DNA from: Elusimicrobiota bacterium
GTDB lineage: Bacteria; Elusimicrobiota; Elusimicrobia; Elusimicrobiales; Elusimicrobiaceae
Length of the DNA: 64,000 nucleotides
Assembly (NCBI GenBank): GCA_009778915.1
Contig: WRFH01000006.1
Span: 20,714 to 84,713, forward strand
Direction of reading: 5' to 3'
Under the pieces are notes generated by a model. The model saw only the letters and a list, made by a program, of their open reading frames with translations, did no database searches and had not been told where the DNA came from. This document shows, one piece after another, positions 45,383-53,039 of the stretch; the stretch's first letter is position 1, and each line of letters opens with the position of its first letter. Position numbers and translations under genes: made by a program.

Positions 45383-46753
45383 TTAGAGACGGCTTGCGTC
45401 CGGCAAACCATAACCCTGCGCCAGCGGAGAAGGCGCGTACAGCATATCCGACGAAGCGGCGAGCATTTGTTTGACTTGCAGCGGCGACGGGCTTTGGCCG
45501 GAATGCTGCTGACGGTAACTCTGCACCGCCAGCGCGGCCAAGCCGGAAATATACGCCGCGGACATGGACGTTCCGTCCAGCCGCGCGTAGCCGCCGTCAA
45601 TGCCGGTTGTGTAAATGTCCTGGCCGGGCGCTATAAAATCCACTTCTTTACCGTAGGAAGTTTGGTCATACGCGTCTCCGTCCGGCCCCAAGCCGGCCGC
45701 GGCGATTACCTCCGGCATATTGGCGGGGAACATGACAAAATTAGCAGACTCGTTGCCCGCGGGCGCGACTACCGTTATCCCCGCGGCGTAAGCCTTTTGT
45801 ATGGCTGCCGCCAAATCAACGGAGCCGCCGTCCACGCCGTAACTCAAATTAATAATGCTGATTTTGTCATACGAAACTCTGTTGTGGTCTATCGCCCAGT
45901 TTATGGCTTTGACTATGTTCGCGGTGTTTAAAGTGCCGGAGCCGGCGTCCGCCTTGGCGCTGTAAATTTTTGCGCCCGGCGCCACGCCCGTAACGCGTAA
46001 GCCGCGCGAAATTATTACGCCTATAACGGCAGTGCCGTGCCCGCGGGAATCATACACGCCGTTGCCCGCGAAATCAAGCATTTGGACCGAGCCGGGCAAA
46101 AATTCGCTGTGCGGCGCGACGCCGCCGTCTATCACCATTATACTCACGCCGGAGCCGTCAATCCCCTTCGCGTGCGCCGCGGCGACGTTGAGCGCGTCAG
46201 CGCCCCAGTTGTCATTGTTTGTTGAATAGCCTGTGCTGTACACCGGCGTAAAAAATTCCACGCTGCTGTAATTATAAGTGTTCTGCACGTAAATATTCGG
46301 CGGGTAATGCGGCCGCATGGTTATATAATAAGACGGCGGCCTTATTGGAGGACGCGCGGGCGGCAACGGTTTCAGCGGCCGCATACCGGCGGGATTAATG
46401 GGAATTATCCGCGCGCGGAAAGACTGCTGCGGATACTGCGGCCGCGCGGGCTGGGGCAGATTCACTGGTCTGATTTCCGGCTGTTTAGGCTGAACGGGAA
46501 AGGACGGTAACGGCGGGCGCGCGTACTCTGTCCGCCGGGGCTGGGATTGCTGTTGCTGGACGTGCTGCCGGGGAGGATTGGAAATTTTGTTTTCCCGCTG
46601 AACGGAAGAGCCCGAAACACGCTCGCCGCCGCCGTGGTCCGCGCGCCGCGTTGTTTCGGCATAATTCCCCGCGCCGCTTGCGGCGCGGAAGTTTTGCGCC
46701 GCAAGCGGGAGCGTGAAAATTAAAATAAAAACAGCGGTAAAAATTTTCTTCAT
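45383..46753 (-). CDS. Secreted subtilisin-like serine protease (S8)
   Basis: A 456-residue protein with a signal peptide (MKKIFTAVFILIFTLPLAAQ). Residues 25-160 are a Pro/Arg/Gln-rich low-complexity region, unlike a normal folded inhibitor propeptide. The S8 catalytic domain follows: Asp in 'SIMVIDGGVAPHSE', His in 'SRGHGTAVIGVI', oxyanion Asn in 'VVAPAGNESANF', and Ser in 'LDGTSMSAAYISGLAALA'. All residues needed for activity are present. It may cross or coat the cell wall through the Pro-rich region. It starts 26 bases downstream of the CDF gene and ends 18 bases before yceD, so all could share a transcript. Confidence 0.95.
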   Translation of the reverse strand: MKKIFTAVFILIFTLPLAAQNFRAASGAGNYAETTRRADHGGGERVSGSSVQRENKISNPPRQHVQQQQSQPRRTEYARPPLPSFPVQPKQPEIRPVNLPQPARPQYPQQSFRARIIPINPAGMRPLKPLPPARPPIRPPSYYITMRPHYPPNIYVQNTYNYSSVEFFTPVYSTGYSTNNDNWGADALNVAAAHAKGIDGSGVSIMVIDGGVAPHSEFLPGSVQMLDFAGNGVYDSRGHGTAVIGVIISRGLRVTGVAPGAKIYSAKADAGSGTLNTANIVKAINWAIDHNRVSYDKISIINLSYGVDGGSVDLAAAIQKAYAAGITVVAPAGNESANFVMFPANMPEVIAAAGLGPDGDAYDQTSYGKEVDFIAPGQDIYTTGIDGGYARLDGTSMSAAYISGLAALAVQSYRQQHSGQSPSPLQVKQMLAASSDMLYAPSPLAQGYGLPDASRL

Positions 46754-46779
46754 ATATTTAAAACGGTTTCACACTGTAT

Positions 46780-47652
46780 TTATTGCCTGGGTTCCATATG
46801 TATTACAACGGCGGAATTTTCTAGTTTTTGCTCTACCATTTTTTCTATGCTGTCGCAGATTTTGTGGCCTTCTTTGATTGTCATGGCGGGATTTAAAAAT
46901 ATTTTTACCTGTATTTTTTTGCCGCTGCCGGCTTTTCTCGTCTGCAAATCTTTATAACCCAGCACGCCGCGGCTTCTGTGCGTTTCAATGCAGTCGATAA
47001 TAATTTTCTTATCTTCCGGCGATAAACTGGCGTCAAGCAGATTTGAAATTGTATTTTTGCAAATCTCAAACCCCGCTTTAAATATTATAACCGCGACGAC
47101 AATCGCGATTATCGGGTCCAAAATATACACGCCGGTTATTTTTATTGCCAGCAGGCCGGCGGCTACAGCCAGCGACGAATAAACGTCCGTCCTCAAATGC
47201 TCCGCGTCGGCGTACAGCGCGACGGAGTCCGTCTTTTTTGACACTTTAAATAAATACCAACTCACCAGAATATTGACGAGCCCGGCAAAGACCATGACGG
47301 CAAGACCGAGGCCCAGACTGGCAATTTCATGGTTGCCGGAAGCAATTTTCAGCGCCGCCTTATAAATGATAAAAAGCGAAACCGCGATAATCAAAAACCC
47401 TTCCGCCAGTCCGGAAAGTTCCTCAAATTTACCGTGGCCGAAAGGATGTTCTTCGTCGGCCGGGTCCGAAGCCCGCAACACCGCGAAGTACGCAAGCGCG
47501 GAAGCCAGCAAATCGCCGAACGAGTGTATAGCCTCTGAAATAATGCTTATGCTGCCGGAAATAAAGCCCGCGGCAAACTTCAGCAAGATAAGAAGCAGGT
47601 TTGAGTATACCGATAAAGAAGCCGCGAATTTTTTTTCTTTTGCGTGCTGCAT
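46780..47652 (-). CDS. Cation diffusion facilitator metal transporter
   Basis: A 290-residue membrane transporter that exports divalent metal ions using the proton gradient. The six-helix domain contains the metal site HxxxD in 'EAIHSFGDLLASALAY' (helix 2) and a second HxxxD in 'YADAEHLRTDVYSSLA' (helix 5). 'HPFGHGKFEELSGLAEG' is the family signature after helix 2. The His/Asp composition is typical of Zn/Cd-type members, but FieF-like proteins of broader range cannot be excluded. The C-terminal cytoplasmic domain is short and conventional. A large inverted-repeat element lies just upstream, separating it from nadE. Confidence 0.94.
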   Translation of the reverse strand: MQHAKEKKFAASLSVYSNLLLILLKFAAGFISGSISIISEAIHSFGDLLASALAYFAVLRASDPADEEHPFGHGKFEELSGLAEGFLIIAVSLFIIYKAALKIASGNHEIASLGLGLAVMVFAGLVNILVSWYLFKVSKKTDSVALYADAEHLRTDVYSSLAVAAGLLAIKITGVYILDPIIAIVVAVIIFKAGFEICKNTISNLLDASLSPEDKKIIIDCIETHRSRGVLGYKDLQTRKAGSGKKIQVKIFLNPAMTIKEGHKICDSIEKMVEQKLENSAVVIHMEPRQ

Positions 47653-47694
47653 TTTATTTCCTTTTTTACAGTTTACTTAAATAGTTGAAACACT

Positions 47695-47905
47695 ATTTTC
47701 TCCCTTTCGTAAAGGGAGTACCTGCGGCAGCCGTTGCCGTTTTGCGCCTCATCTGAGGCGCGCCGCGGGGGAGGGATTTAATGGATGTAAAACTTTTGTT
47801 ACGCACGGCATTTTACAACCGCACTTTATAATCCGCTCCTAACGTCGCTTATATAAAATCCCTCCCCCGCTTCGCGGGTACTCCCTTTACGAAAGGGAGA
47901 AAATT
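47695..47905. repeat. ~210-bp inverted-repeat element, copy 1
   Basis: Outer arms: TTTTCTCCCTTTCGTAAAGG at the left and its near-complement at the right end. Inner arms include GGGGAGGGATTT and AAATCCCTCCCC. An internal hairpin, GCGCCTC-ATCT-GAGGCGC, lies in the left part. The spacer holds 'AATCCGCTCCTAACGTCGCTT', shared with copy 2 almost exactly (first 20 bases shown by AATCCGCTCCTAACGTCGCT). No ORF of substance lies inside. Confidence 0.85.
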
Positions 47906-47915
47906 AGATATTTTT

Positions 47916-48740
47916 TTATCGTCCATCATCCATCGGCGACACCGGGGCGGAAAATTTTAACGCCGGCGGCAGATATTTTTGTTTGAAAAGATTTTTTTTG
48001 TAAAGCGTTTCCGCGTGTTTTATGACGGCGATATCTATATTTAATTTTTTTGCGACGGAAGCCGACGGCAGTTTTTTGTCAAGATATAAATATAAAATTT
48101 TATCCAAAATTTTATAAGGAGGCAAATCATCTTCGTCTTTCTGGCCGTGCGCGAGTTCGGCTGTCGGAGCGCGAGTGATGGTGCCGCGCGGGATAATTTC
48201 TTGAGCCTTATTAATATATTCCGCAACGTCGTAAATATTTTTTTTGTACAAATACGCAAGCGGCGCGAAAGCGCCGCACGAATCACCGTACAAAGTAAAA
48301 TAACCCATCGCGATTTCCGTCTTATTCCCTGTATTAAGCAGCAACCCGCCGGTCTCATTTGAGACGGCCATGAGAGCGTTCGCCCTAAGCCGAGGCTGTA
48401 AATTCTGGGCGGTAAGTTTATGCAGCTTTTGAGCGCCGCCCATTTCTTTAAGCAGACATTCAAAAGCGCCGTCAATATTAATAACCCTGAAATTTATGCC
48501 GAGATTTTTAGCAAGTTTTTTAGCCAGCCCCATGCTTTCGCACGACGAAAACCGCGTCGGCAGCGCGACTCCGAAAACATTTTCCGCCCCCAGCGCGTCC
48601 GCCGCCGCCGCGGCAACAACGGCGCAGTCAATCCCGCCGCTTAGTCCCACGACGGCCTTATCCGCCCCGGCCGTCTTAAAAAACTTTTTAATCCCGCCGG
48701 AAAGTTCCGCAAAAACCCGCGCCGCGCCAAGTGTTTTCAT
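47916..48740 (-). CDS. nadE: NH3-dependent NAD+ synthetase
   Basis: A 274-residue enzyme that amidates nicotinic acid adenine dinucleotide to NAD+, with ammonia as nitrogen donor; it has no N-terminal glutaminase domain. The PP-loop reads 'LSGGIDCAVVA', with Cys where Ser or Thr is usual. Other conserved regions are 'LLLNTGNKTEIAMGYFTLYG' and 'RAPTAELAHGQKDEDDLPPY', which closes over the substrate. Length is normal. It is the last gene transcribed toward the CDF gene, with the repeat element between them. A TATAAT-like box near 48801 on the minus strand may be its -10. Confidence 0.95.
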   Translation of the reverse strand: MKTLGAARVFAELSGGIKKFFKTAGADKAVVGLSGGIDCAVVAAAAADALGAENVFGVALPTRFSSCESMGLAKKLAKNLGINFRVINIDGAFECLLKEMGGAQKLHKLTAQNLQPRLRANALMAVSNETGGLLLNTGNKTEIAMGYFTLYGDSCGAFAPLAYLYKKNIYDVAEYINKAQEIIPRGTITRAPTAELAHGQKDEDDLPPYKILDKILYLYLDKKLPSASVAKKLNIDIAVIKHAETLYKKNLFKQKYLPPALKFSAPVSPMDDGR

Positions 48741-48864
48741 AATAAAATTTTAGCAAAAAAAGATAAATCAAACCGCTTATATCTTTCTACCTCACCCATT
48801 ATATATAAAAGATTTGGTATTATAAAAAAAGTAATTTATTTGGAAAATAAAACGGAGGGATATT

Positions 48865-49263
48865 ATGACAGAATGGATATTAAAACCAAACATTATTCTT
48901 GCAAAACTTTCCAAAGATTTAGAAACACAACTAAAACCACTAACTTCAACCACAACGACGGTTGGCGGAAGACTATATAATAAAAAAACCGCTGATAAGA
49001 TATTTGATTCTAACGGGATTGTAATTAATATGTTCTATGAAGATAATAAACAACACAACATACCGCATATACACATTAACAATAAGCAAGGGGAGCAGTG
49101 TGTTGTTTCCCTTGATGGGAATTTTATTGAAGGAAATGTCGGCGGAAGAGCAGAGAAAATAATAAGTGATTTTGTTGTATCAAATAAAGAAACTCTTCAA
49201 AATATGTGGCAAGACGCTGTACAAGGAAAAAATATTAAGCCTCATAAACAAAACCTATTTTAA
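48865..49263 (+). CDS. DUF4160-domain protein
   Basis: A 132-residue protein. Residues 50-130 match DUF4160: 'INMFYEDNKQHNIPHIHINN', then 'CVVSLDGNFIEGNVGGRAEK' and 'NKETLQNMWQDAVQGKNI'. Such proteins are often found beside DUF2442 partners, in pairs that resemble toxin-antitoxin modules, but no partner is present here. The first 45 residues are a family-external extension. The gene is clearly more AT-rich and uses more A/T-ending codons than its neighbours, which suggests recent acquisition. A GGAGGG site precedes the ATG. It is the only plus-strand gene in a long minus-strand region. Confidence 0.85.
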   Translation: MTEWILKPNIILAKLSKDLETQLKPLTSTTTTVGGRLYNKKTADKIFDSNGIVINMFYEDNKQHNIPHIHINNKQGEQCVVSLDGNFIEGNVGGRAEKIISDFVVSNKETLQNMWQDAVQGKNIKPHKQNLF

Positions 49264-49320
49264 CCCATATATCTCGTTCACTCTTATATACATTCGGAGC
49301 CGTTAGAAAAATTTCTGCAT

Positions 49321-49356
49321 AAAAAACCGCCGCAGAAAATCTGCGGCGGTTTTTTA
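49321..49356 (-). terminator. Bidirectional intrinsic terminator after rpsB-tsf
   Basis: AAAAAACCGCCGCAG and CTGCGGCGGTTTTTT form a strong stem with an AAAAT loop. It serves tsf on the minus strand and the DUF4160 gene on the plus strand. Confidence 0.92.
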
Positions 49357-49373
49357 TGTGGAATTTTTGAAAA

Positions 49374-50213
49374 TTAAAAGCGGACGAATCTTACCACTTT
49401 TAATTCGAAACCTAACTCTTTTGACTGCTGCGCCAGATATTCACGCACGGTCACTTTATTATCTTTAATCGTGCCCTGGTCGAGCAGACAGCTTTCTTTA
49501 GCAAATTTTTTGAGTTTGCCTGGCATCATTTTTTCAATCTGCGCGGCGTCTTTGCCTTCTTTCAAGGCAAGTTCGCGGTAAATTTCTTCTTCCTTTTTCA
49601 GCACGTCGGCCGGGATGTCTCTTTCTTCCACCCACATGCTCTGCATGCCGACGGTGTGCATGGCCAGTCCGCGCGCGATTACGCGCATTTTGTCCGCGTA
49701 TTTGGAGCAGGAACCGTCCTCTTTTACGCAGGAAAGTTCGAGCAGCGCGGCCTTTTTATTGTCGGTGTGCACGTAGGATTCTATGACGCCGCACTTGCTG
49801 ACCGGCTTCCAGTTATAACCGCCTTTGAAGGAAACGTTTTCGCCCAATTTCGGCGCGACGGCTTCAATCATCGTCTTAATCTGAACGTCATTGTCATAAT
49901 CTTTGCCCGGGTTTTCAAGGATGTATTTGCAGACGTCGTCGGCTAATTTTTTAAAATCTTCCGTCGCGGAAACAAAATCCGTCTCACAGCCCACGTAAGA
50001 CATTGCATAATCTTTATCGTCGTGTTTGACTACGACGCGGCCTTCTTTCGTTTCGCGGCCGGCTCTCTTTGCAAGGCCGGCAAGACCTTTTTTACGCAGC
50101 GCGGTGACGGCGGCCTCAATGTCCCCTTTTGATTCTTCAAGGGCTTTTTTGCAGTCCATCAGACCGGCGCCGGTTTTTTCTCTTAAATTTTTTATATCGT
50201 CAGCCATTGACAT
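49374..50213 (-). CDS. tsf: Translation elongation factor Ts
   Basis: A 279-residue nucleotide-exchange factor that recycles EF-Tu. The N-terminal UBA-like helix domain 'IKNLREKTGAGLMDCKKALE' is characteristic, as is 'GDIEAAVTALRKKGLAGLAK'. The core contains 'YVGCETDFVSATEDFKKLAD', with the DFV residues that contact EF-Tu. The C-terminal 'LLDQGTIKDNKVTVREYLAQ' matches the family. The GAGGGG site seven bases upstream lies in the rpsB tail, and only one base separates the two genes. Confidence 0.98.
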   Translation of the reverse strand: MSMADDIKNLREKTGAGLMDCKKALEESKGDIEAAVTALRKKGLAGLAKRAGRETKEGRVVVKHDDKDYAMSYVGCETDFVSATEDFKKLADDVCKYILENPGKDYDNDVQIKTMIEAVAPKLGENVSFKGGYNWKPVSKCGVIESYVHTDNKKAALLELSCVKEDGSCSKYADKMRVIARGLAMHTVGMQSMWVEERDIPADVLKKEEEIYRELALKEGKDAAQIEKMMPGKLKKFAKESCLLDQGTIKDNKVTVREYLAQQSKELGFELKVVRFVRF

Positions 50214-50214
50214 A

Positions 50215-51213
50215 TTATTCCCCCTCGTTTTCTGATTTTTTGGATTTTACCGGTTTTCTGCCGACGGGTTTCTTTTTGGCCGTGATTTCTTTTTTGGCTT
50301 TTTTGCCTTCTCTGCCGTGCATTTTTTCTTCGGTTTCCACTTCTTCGTCGTTAGCGGTTTCTTCGGACACGGAAACTTCGACGGTGTCGCCGGCAACTGG
50401 AGCGGAATCTTCCACGACGGCTTCAGTCGTGAGAGCCGCGCCTAAAGCTTCCGCCATAGCCGGGTTTTCGGCGGCGGCTGCTTCGGGCGTCTGGCCTTCT
50501 ACGACGGGAATTACTACCGCCGGGCCCTGCGCTTCGGTGCGGCCTTCGATAATTGCGTCAGCCACGGCGGCGCAGAATAATTTGATTGAGCGCGCGGCGT
50601 CGTCGTTGCCCGGTATCGGGTAATCAATAACGTCCGGGTTCGCGTTCGTGTCGCAGACAGCCACGACGGGGATTCCCAAAGTTTTCGCTTCTTTAACCGC
50701 GCCCTGCGTGTCCACCGGATCAATAATAAAAACTATGTCTGGGAGAGATTTCATTTCTCTTATGCCGCCGAGCAGCGTCTGTAAACGCACCATTTCTTTG
50801 CCGAGGCGCGACGCTTCTTTTTTGGAAATCGCTTTAAAAACGCCTTCTCTTTCCCATTTTTCAAGTTCGTTCAGATGTTCAATTGATTTTTTTACCGTCT
50901 GAAAATTTGTCAGCGTACCGCCTAGCCACTTTTCACTGACGACGAAAGCGCCGCAGCGCGCGGCTTCCGTTTTAATGGCTTCCTGCGCCTGTTTTTTGGT
51001 GCCTACGAATAAAAATCTGGCGCCTTTTTTGGCTTCGTCTTTGATAAAAGCAATGGCTTTTTTAAGTTCTTTAGCGGTTTTTTGCAGGTCTAAGATGTGA
51101 ACGCCGTTGCGCTCGCCGAAAATATAGTAACCCATTTTAGGGTTCCACCTGCTGGTCTGGTGGCCGAAGTGAACGCCGGCCTCAAGCATGGACTTCATTG
51201 AAACGTTACTCAT
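50215..51213 (-). CDS. rpsB: 30S ribosomal protein S2 with an extended acidic/basic tail
   Basis: A 332-residue S2 protein; the usual length is 230-260. Residues 1-235 match the family: '[20 protein letters not shown]', '[12 protein letters not shown]', '[16 protein letters not shown]' and '[20 protein letters not shown]'. The extra 95 residues are low-complexity: an Ala/Glu/Val-rich acidic part followed by a Lys-rich tail ([20 protein letters not shown]). Long tails occur in S2 of some phyla and may contact rRNA. Transcription probably starts near 51332, from an extended -10 promoter, and passes through an attenuator-like leader. Confidence 0.97.
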   Translation of the reverse strand: MSNVSMKSMLEAGVHFGHQTSRWNPKMGYYIFGERNGVHILDLQKTAKELKKAIAFIKDEAKKGARFLFVGTKKQAQEAIKTEAARCGAFVVSEKWLGGTLTNFQTVKKSIEHLNELEKWEREGVFKAISKKEASRLGKEMVRLQTLLGGIREMKSLPDIVFIIDPVDTQGAVKEAKTLGIPVVAVCDTNANPDVIDYPIPGNDDAARSIKLFCAAVADAIIEGRTEAQGPAVVIPVVEGQTPEAAAAENPAMAEALGAALTTEAVVEDSAPVAGDTVEVSVSEETANDEEVETEEKMHGREGKKAKKEITAKKKPVGRKPVKSKKSENEGE

Positions 51214-51275
51214 TTTATCCTCTAGAGTCCCCGCGGAAATTTAGGCTGTGCGCCCATGATGCGGAGTCCTCCGGC

Positions 51276-51326
51276 AAAAAAAAGTCGCGGCATTTAATTT
51301 ACGAATTTTTGCGCCGCGAATTAAAT
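51276..51326 (-). promoter_or_regulatory. Attenuator-like leader of rpsB-tsf
   Basis: On the minus strand TCGCGGC (51319-51313) pairs with GCCGCGA (51291-51285), followed by C and eight Ts: an intrinsic terminator inside the leader. Overlapping it, ATTTAATT (51326-51319) can pair with AATTAAAT (51299-51292), which would trap half of the terminator stem in the loop. The two stems exclude each other, as in terminator/antiterminator switches. The signal sensed is unknown; S2 itself would be a natural candidate. Confidence 0.6.
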
Positions 51327-51338
51327 TTGCTTACATAT

Positions 51339-51347
51339 ATTATAGCA
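51339..51347 (-). promoter_or_regulatory. Extended -10 promoter of rpsB-tsf
   Basis: TGCTATAAT on the minus strand (TATAAT at 51344-51339). There is no convincing -35 box at the usual distance, consistent with an extended -10 promoter. The predicted start is near 51332. Confidence 0.6.
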
Positions 51348-51420
51348 TGAATTGTGCCGTATCTTCCAATTTTTTTCCTCTCCCTGACAGGGAACTGTTC
51401 TGTTTATGGCTATGGATACC

Positions 51421-51632
51421 GTTTTCTCCCTTTTGTAAAGGGAGTACCTGCGGACTTTGTTGTTCGCGCCCTTTAGGGCGCGCCGCAGGGGAGGGATTTA
51501 ATGGACGTAAATTTCTGTTGTATCAGCTTTAAATTGCATTTTATAACAACCTTTATTAATCCGCTCCTAACGTCGCTTGCTTTAAATCCCTCCCCCGCTT
51601 CGCGGGTACTCCCTTTACGAAAGGGAGAAAAC
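51421..51632. repeat. ~210-bp inverted-repeat element, copy 2
   Basis: Same design as copy 1: outer arms TTTTCTCCCTTTTGTAAAGG and its complement, G-rich/C-rich inner arms, and a spacer sharing 'AATCCGCTCCTAACGTCGCT' with copy 1. The internal hairpin here is GCGCCC-TTTA-GGGCGC, a different sequence from copy 1 but still fully paired. Confidence 0.85.
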
Positions 51633-51687
51633 AACTTGATATACCCTCTTTTTGAACAATACTTGCTCACATGGATAGGGAAAAAAT

Positions 51688-51722
51688 TTAAGGGCGCCGG
51701 TAAATCCGGCGCCCTTGTTTAA
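51688..51722 (-). terminator. Intrinsic terminator after the surface-repeat gene
   Basis: AAGGGCGCCGG and CCGGCGCCCTT pair around TAAAT, with T-rich sequence to the right and A-rich to the left. It lies just downstream of the stop at 51739. Confidence 0.85.
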
Positions 51723-51738
51723 CAATTTTTACTAAAAC

Positions 51739-52323
51739 TTAGAACCTGCCGTTGACGAGTATCATCACCGGGAACCAGCCGTTTTTGGCAAAGTTGGCAA
51801 GACCTATCTGCAAACCTTTGTCAATGTGTTCGGTATAGTTAACCAAACCAAGCTGTAACCCGCTCATGCTTTTAGCATAGTTGACAACGCCCCATTGGAA
51901 AATCCTTGAGTCGTCCGTCCAGTTGACAAAGCCCAGTTGTATATCGCTGCTGCCTGAGGCATAGTTAACGCCGCCCCACTGCAGTATGCGGGAAGTATCG
52001 GCCAAGTTGACTAAACCGTACTGGACGCCTTGCACGTTGTCGGCTTTATTGACAAGCGCCATCTGGAGACCGGTCATATTTCCGGCTTGTGCAAAAATCC
52101 AAGACCACTGCCAGCCGGTCATGCTCTGAGACCTGGACCAAAGCAGGTTAAACTGAACGCCGACAACGGAATCGGTATAGCTTCCGATACCGAGGTCAAG
52201 ACCGCGCACGTCTTTGCTGCTGGGAACGGCGATGCCGTCCCAAAGAGACAACCTTACCGGCGTAGCCGCGAAAGCCGGCAACACCGCCGCGCATAAAAGC
52301 GCGGCCAATAATATTTTTTTCAT
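51739..52323 (-). CDS. Exported surface-repeat protein ('GLVN' repeats)
   Basis: A 194-residue protein with a signal peptide (MKKILLAALLCAAVLPAFAA). The mature part consists of repeats of about 18-20 residues with the core 'G.Q.GLVN.a......QwG.VNya', for example 'NVQGVQYGLVNLADTS' and 'SGLQLGLVNYTEHIDK'. This pattern is found in outer-surface repeat proteins of the LA_2272 type seen in Leptospira and other phyla. The alternating short hydrophobic pattern suggests a beta-solenoid or beta-rich fold. Function is unknown. It is monocistronic, with a terminator after it and inverted-repeat elements on both sides. Confidence 0.8.
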   Translation of the reverse strand: MKKILLAALLCAAVLPAFAATPVRLSLWDGIAVPSSKDVRGLDLGIGSYTDSVVGVQFNLLWSRSQSMTGWQWSWIFAQAGNMTGLQMALVNKADNVQGVQYGLVNLADTSRILQWGGVNYASGSSDIQLGFVNWTDDSRIFQWGVVNYAKSMSGLQLGLVNYTEHIDKGLQIGLANFAKNGWFPVMILVNGRF

Positions 52324-52413
52324 TACACCCTCCGAAAGTTATTTACTACAAGAAAATTTTATCATTTTTTGACGGGAAGTATAAAATATTTTTTTGATTA
52401 ATAACTCCGCTGT

Positions 52414-52581
52414 CTTTCCCCTCGCCCCTCCGGGGGAGAGGGATAGGGTGAGGGGGTGTGTACACATCATGTACACTAATATATTGCCGCAGAGACAAAG
52501 CGGTAGAACTAATTTTATAACAACACTATTGTGTGTCCCTTCCCCCTCACCCCGGCCCTCTCCCCCGGAGGGGCGAGGGAG
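52414..52581. repeat. ~170-bp inverted repeat, G/C-rich arms
   Basis: The left arm runs from CTTTCCCCTCGCCCCTCCGG through GAGAGGGATAGGGTGAGGGG; the right arm is its approximate complement, ending GGAGGGGCGAGGGA. The central part is AT-rich. The left-arm sequence also occurs within the priA-like gene (16166-16210). Arms of this type are widespread in bacterial intergenic regions. Confidence 0.8.
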
Positions 52582-52587
52582 ATAAAA

Positions 52588-52721
52588 TTTTCTTCCCTTT
52601 TTAAGGGAAGTACCCGCGGAGCGGGGGAAGGGTTTTGATTCTCTATCGATTAATAAAGCGGGAACCCCGGTTTAAAACCCCTCCCCGCCTGCGGCGGTAC
52701 TCCCCTTATAAGGGGAGAAAA
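52588..52721. repeat. ~135-bp inverted-repeat element related to copies 1 and 2
   Basis: Outer arms TTTTCTTCCCTTTTTAAGGG and CCCCTTATAAGGGGAGAAAA, with inner arms GGGGAAGGGTTT and AAACCCCTCCCC. It is shorter than the copies at 47695 and 51421 and lacks their internal hairpin. It directly abuts the repeat at 52414. Confidence 0.75.
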
Positions 52722-52723
52722 TA

Positions 52724-52762
52724 AAAATTCCCTCTTTCAACATGGAAGAGGGAATTTTTTTG
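52724..52762 (-). terminator. Bidirectional intrinsic terminator
   Basis: AAATTCCCTCTT and AAGAGGGAATTT pair across a TCAACATGG loop, with A and T runs on the two sides. It ends the minus-strand operon of 52808-54599. Confidence 0.85.
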
Positions 52763-52807
52763 ACAACAATATCGATTTGCCGTATCAGTTATCGCAGAGA
52801 GTTTGTA

Positions 52808-53035
52808 TTAATACCGCGTGCTGTACGGGTCCTCCGCCGTCGGAATTTCAATAGTCCTCACTTTGGCCGGCGGTTTGGATTGTTCTATGCGCACGGCATT
52901 AATATAAGCAGCTTCTTTGGCCCGCTCGTTTTTAGCCGCGGCCGCGTACCAGCAATAAAACCCGTAAGCGATTAAACCTATTACCGCCAGCACAATTATC
53001 CATGCAAAAACAATTTTGATTATTTTCATACTCAA
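52808..53035 (-). CDS. Small single-pass membrane protein
   Basis: A 75-residue protein with one transmembrane helix (about residues 8-31, 'FAWIIVLAVIGLIAYGFYCW') followed by a charged 45-residue tail ending 'DPYSTRY'. No family is recognised. It starts four bases after the stop of the larger membrane protein gene, so the two are almost certainly co-translated and may act together. A terminator follows it. Confidence 0.75.
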   Translation of the reverse strand: MSMKIIKIVFAWIIVLAVIGLIAYGFYCWYAAAAKNERAKEAAYINAVRIEQSKPPAKVRTIEIPTAEDPYSTRY

Positions 53036-53039
53036 CCCT

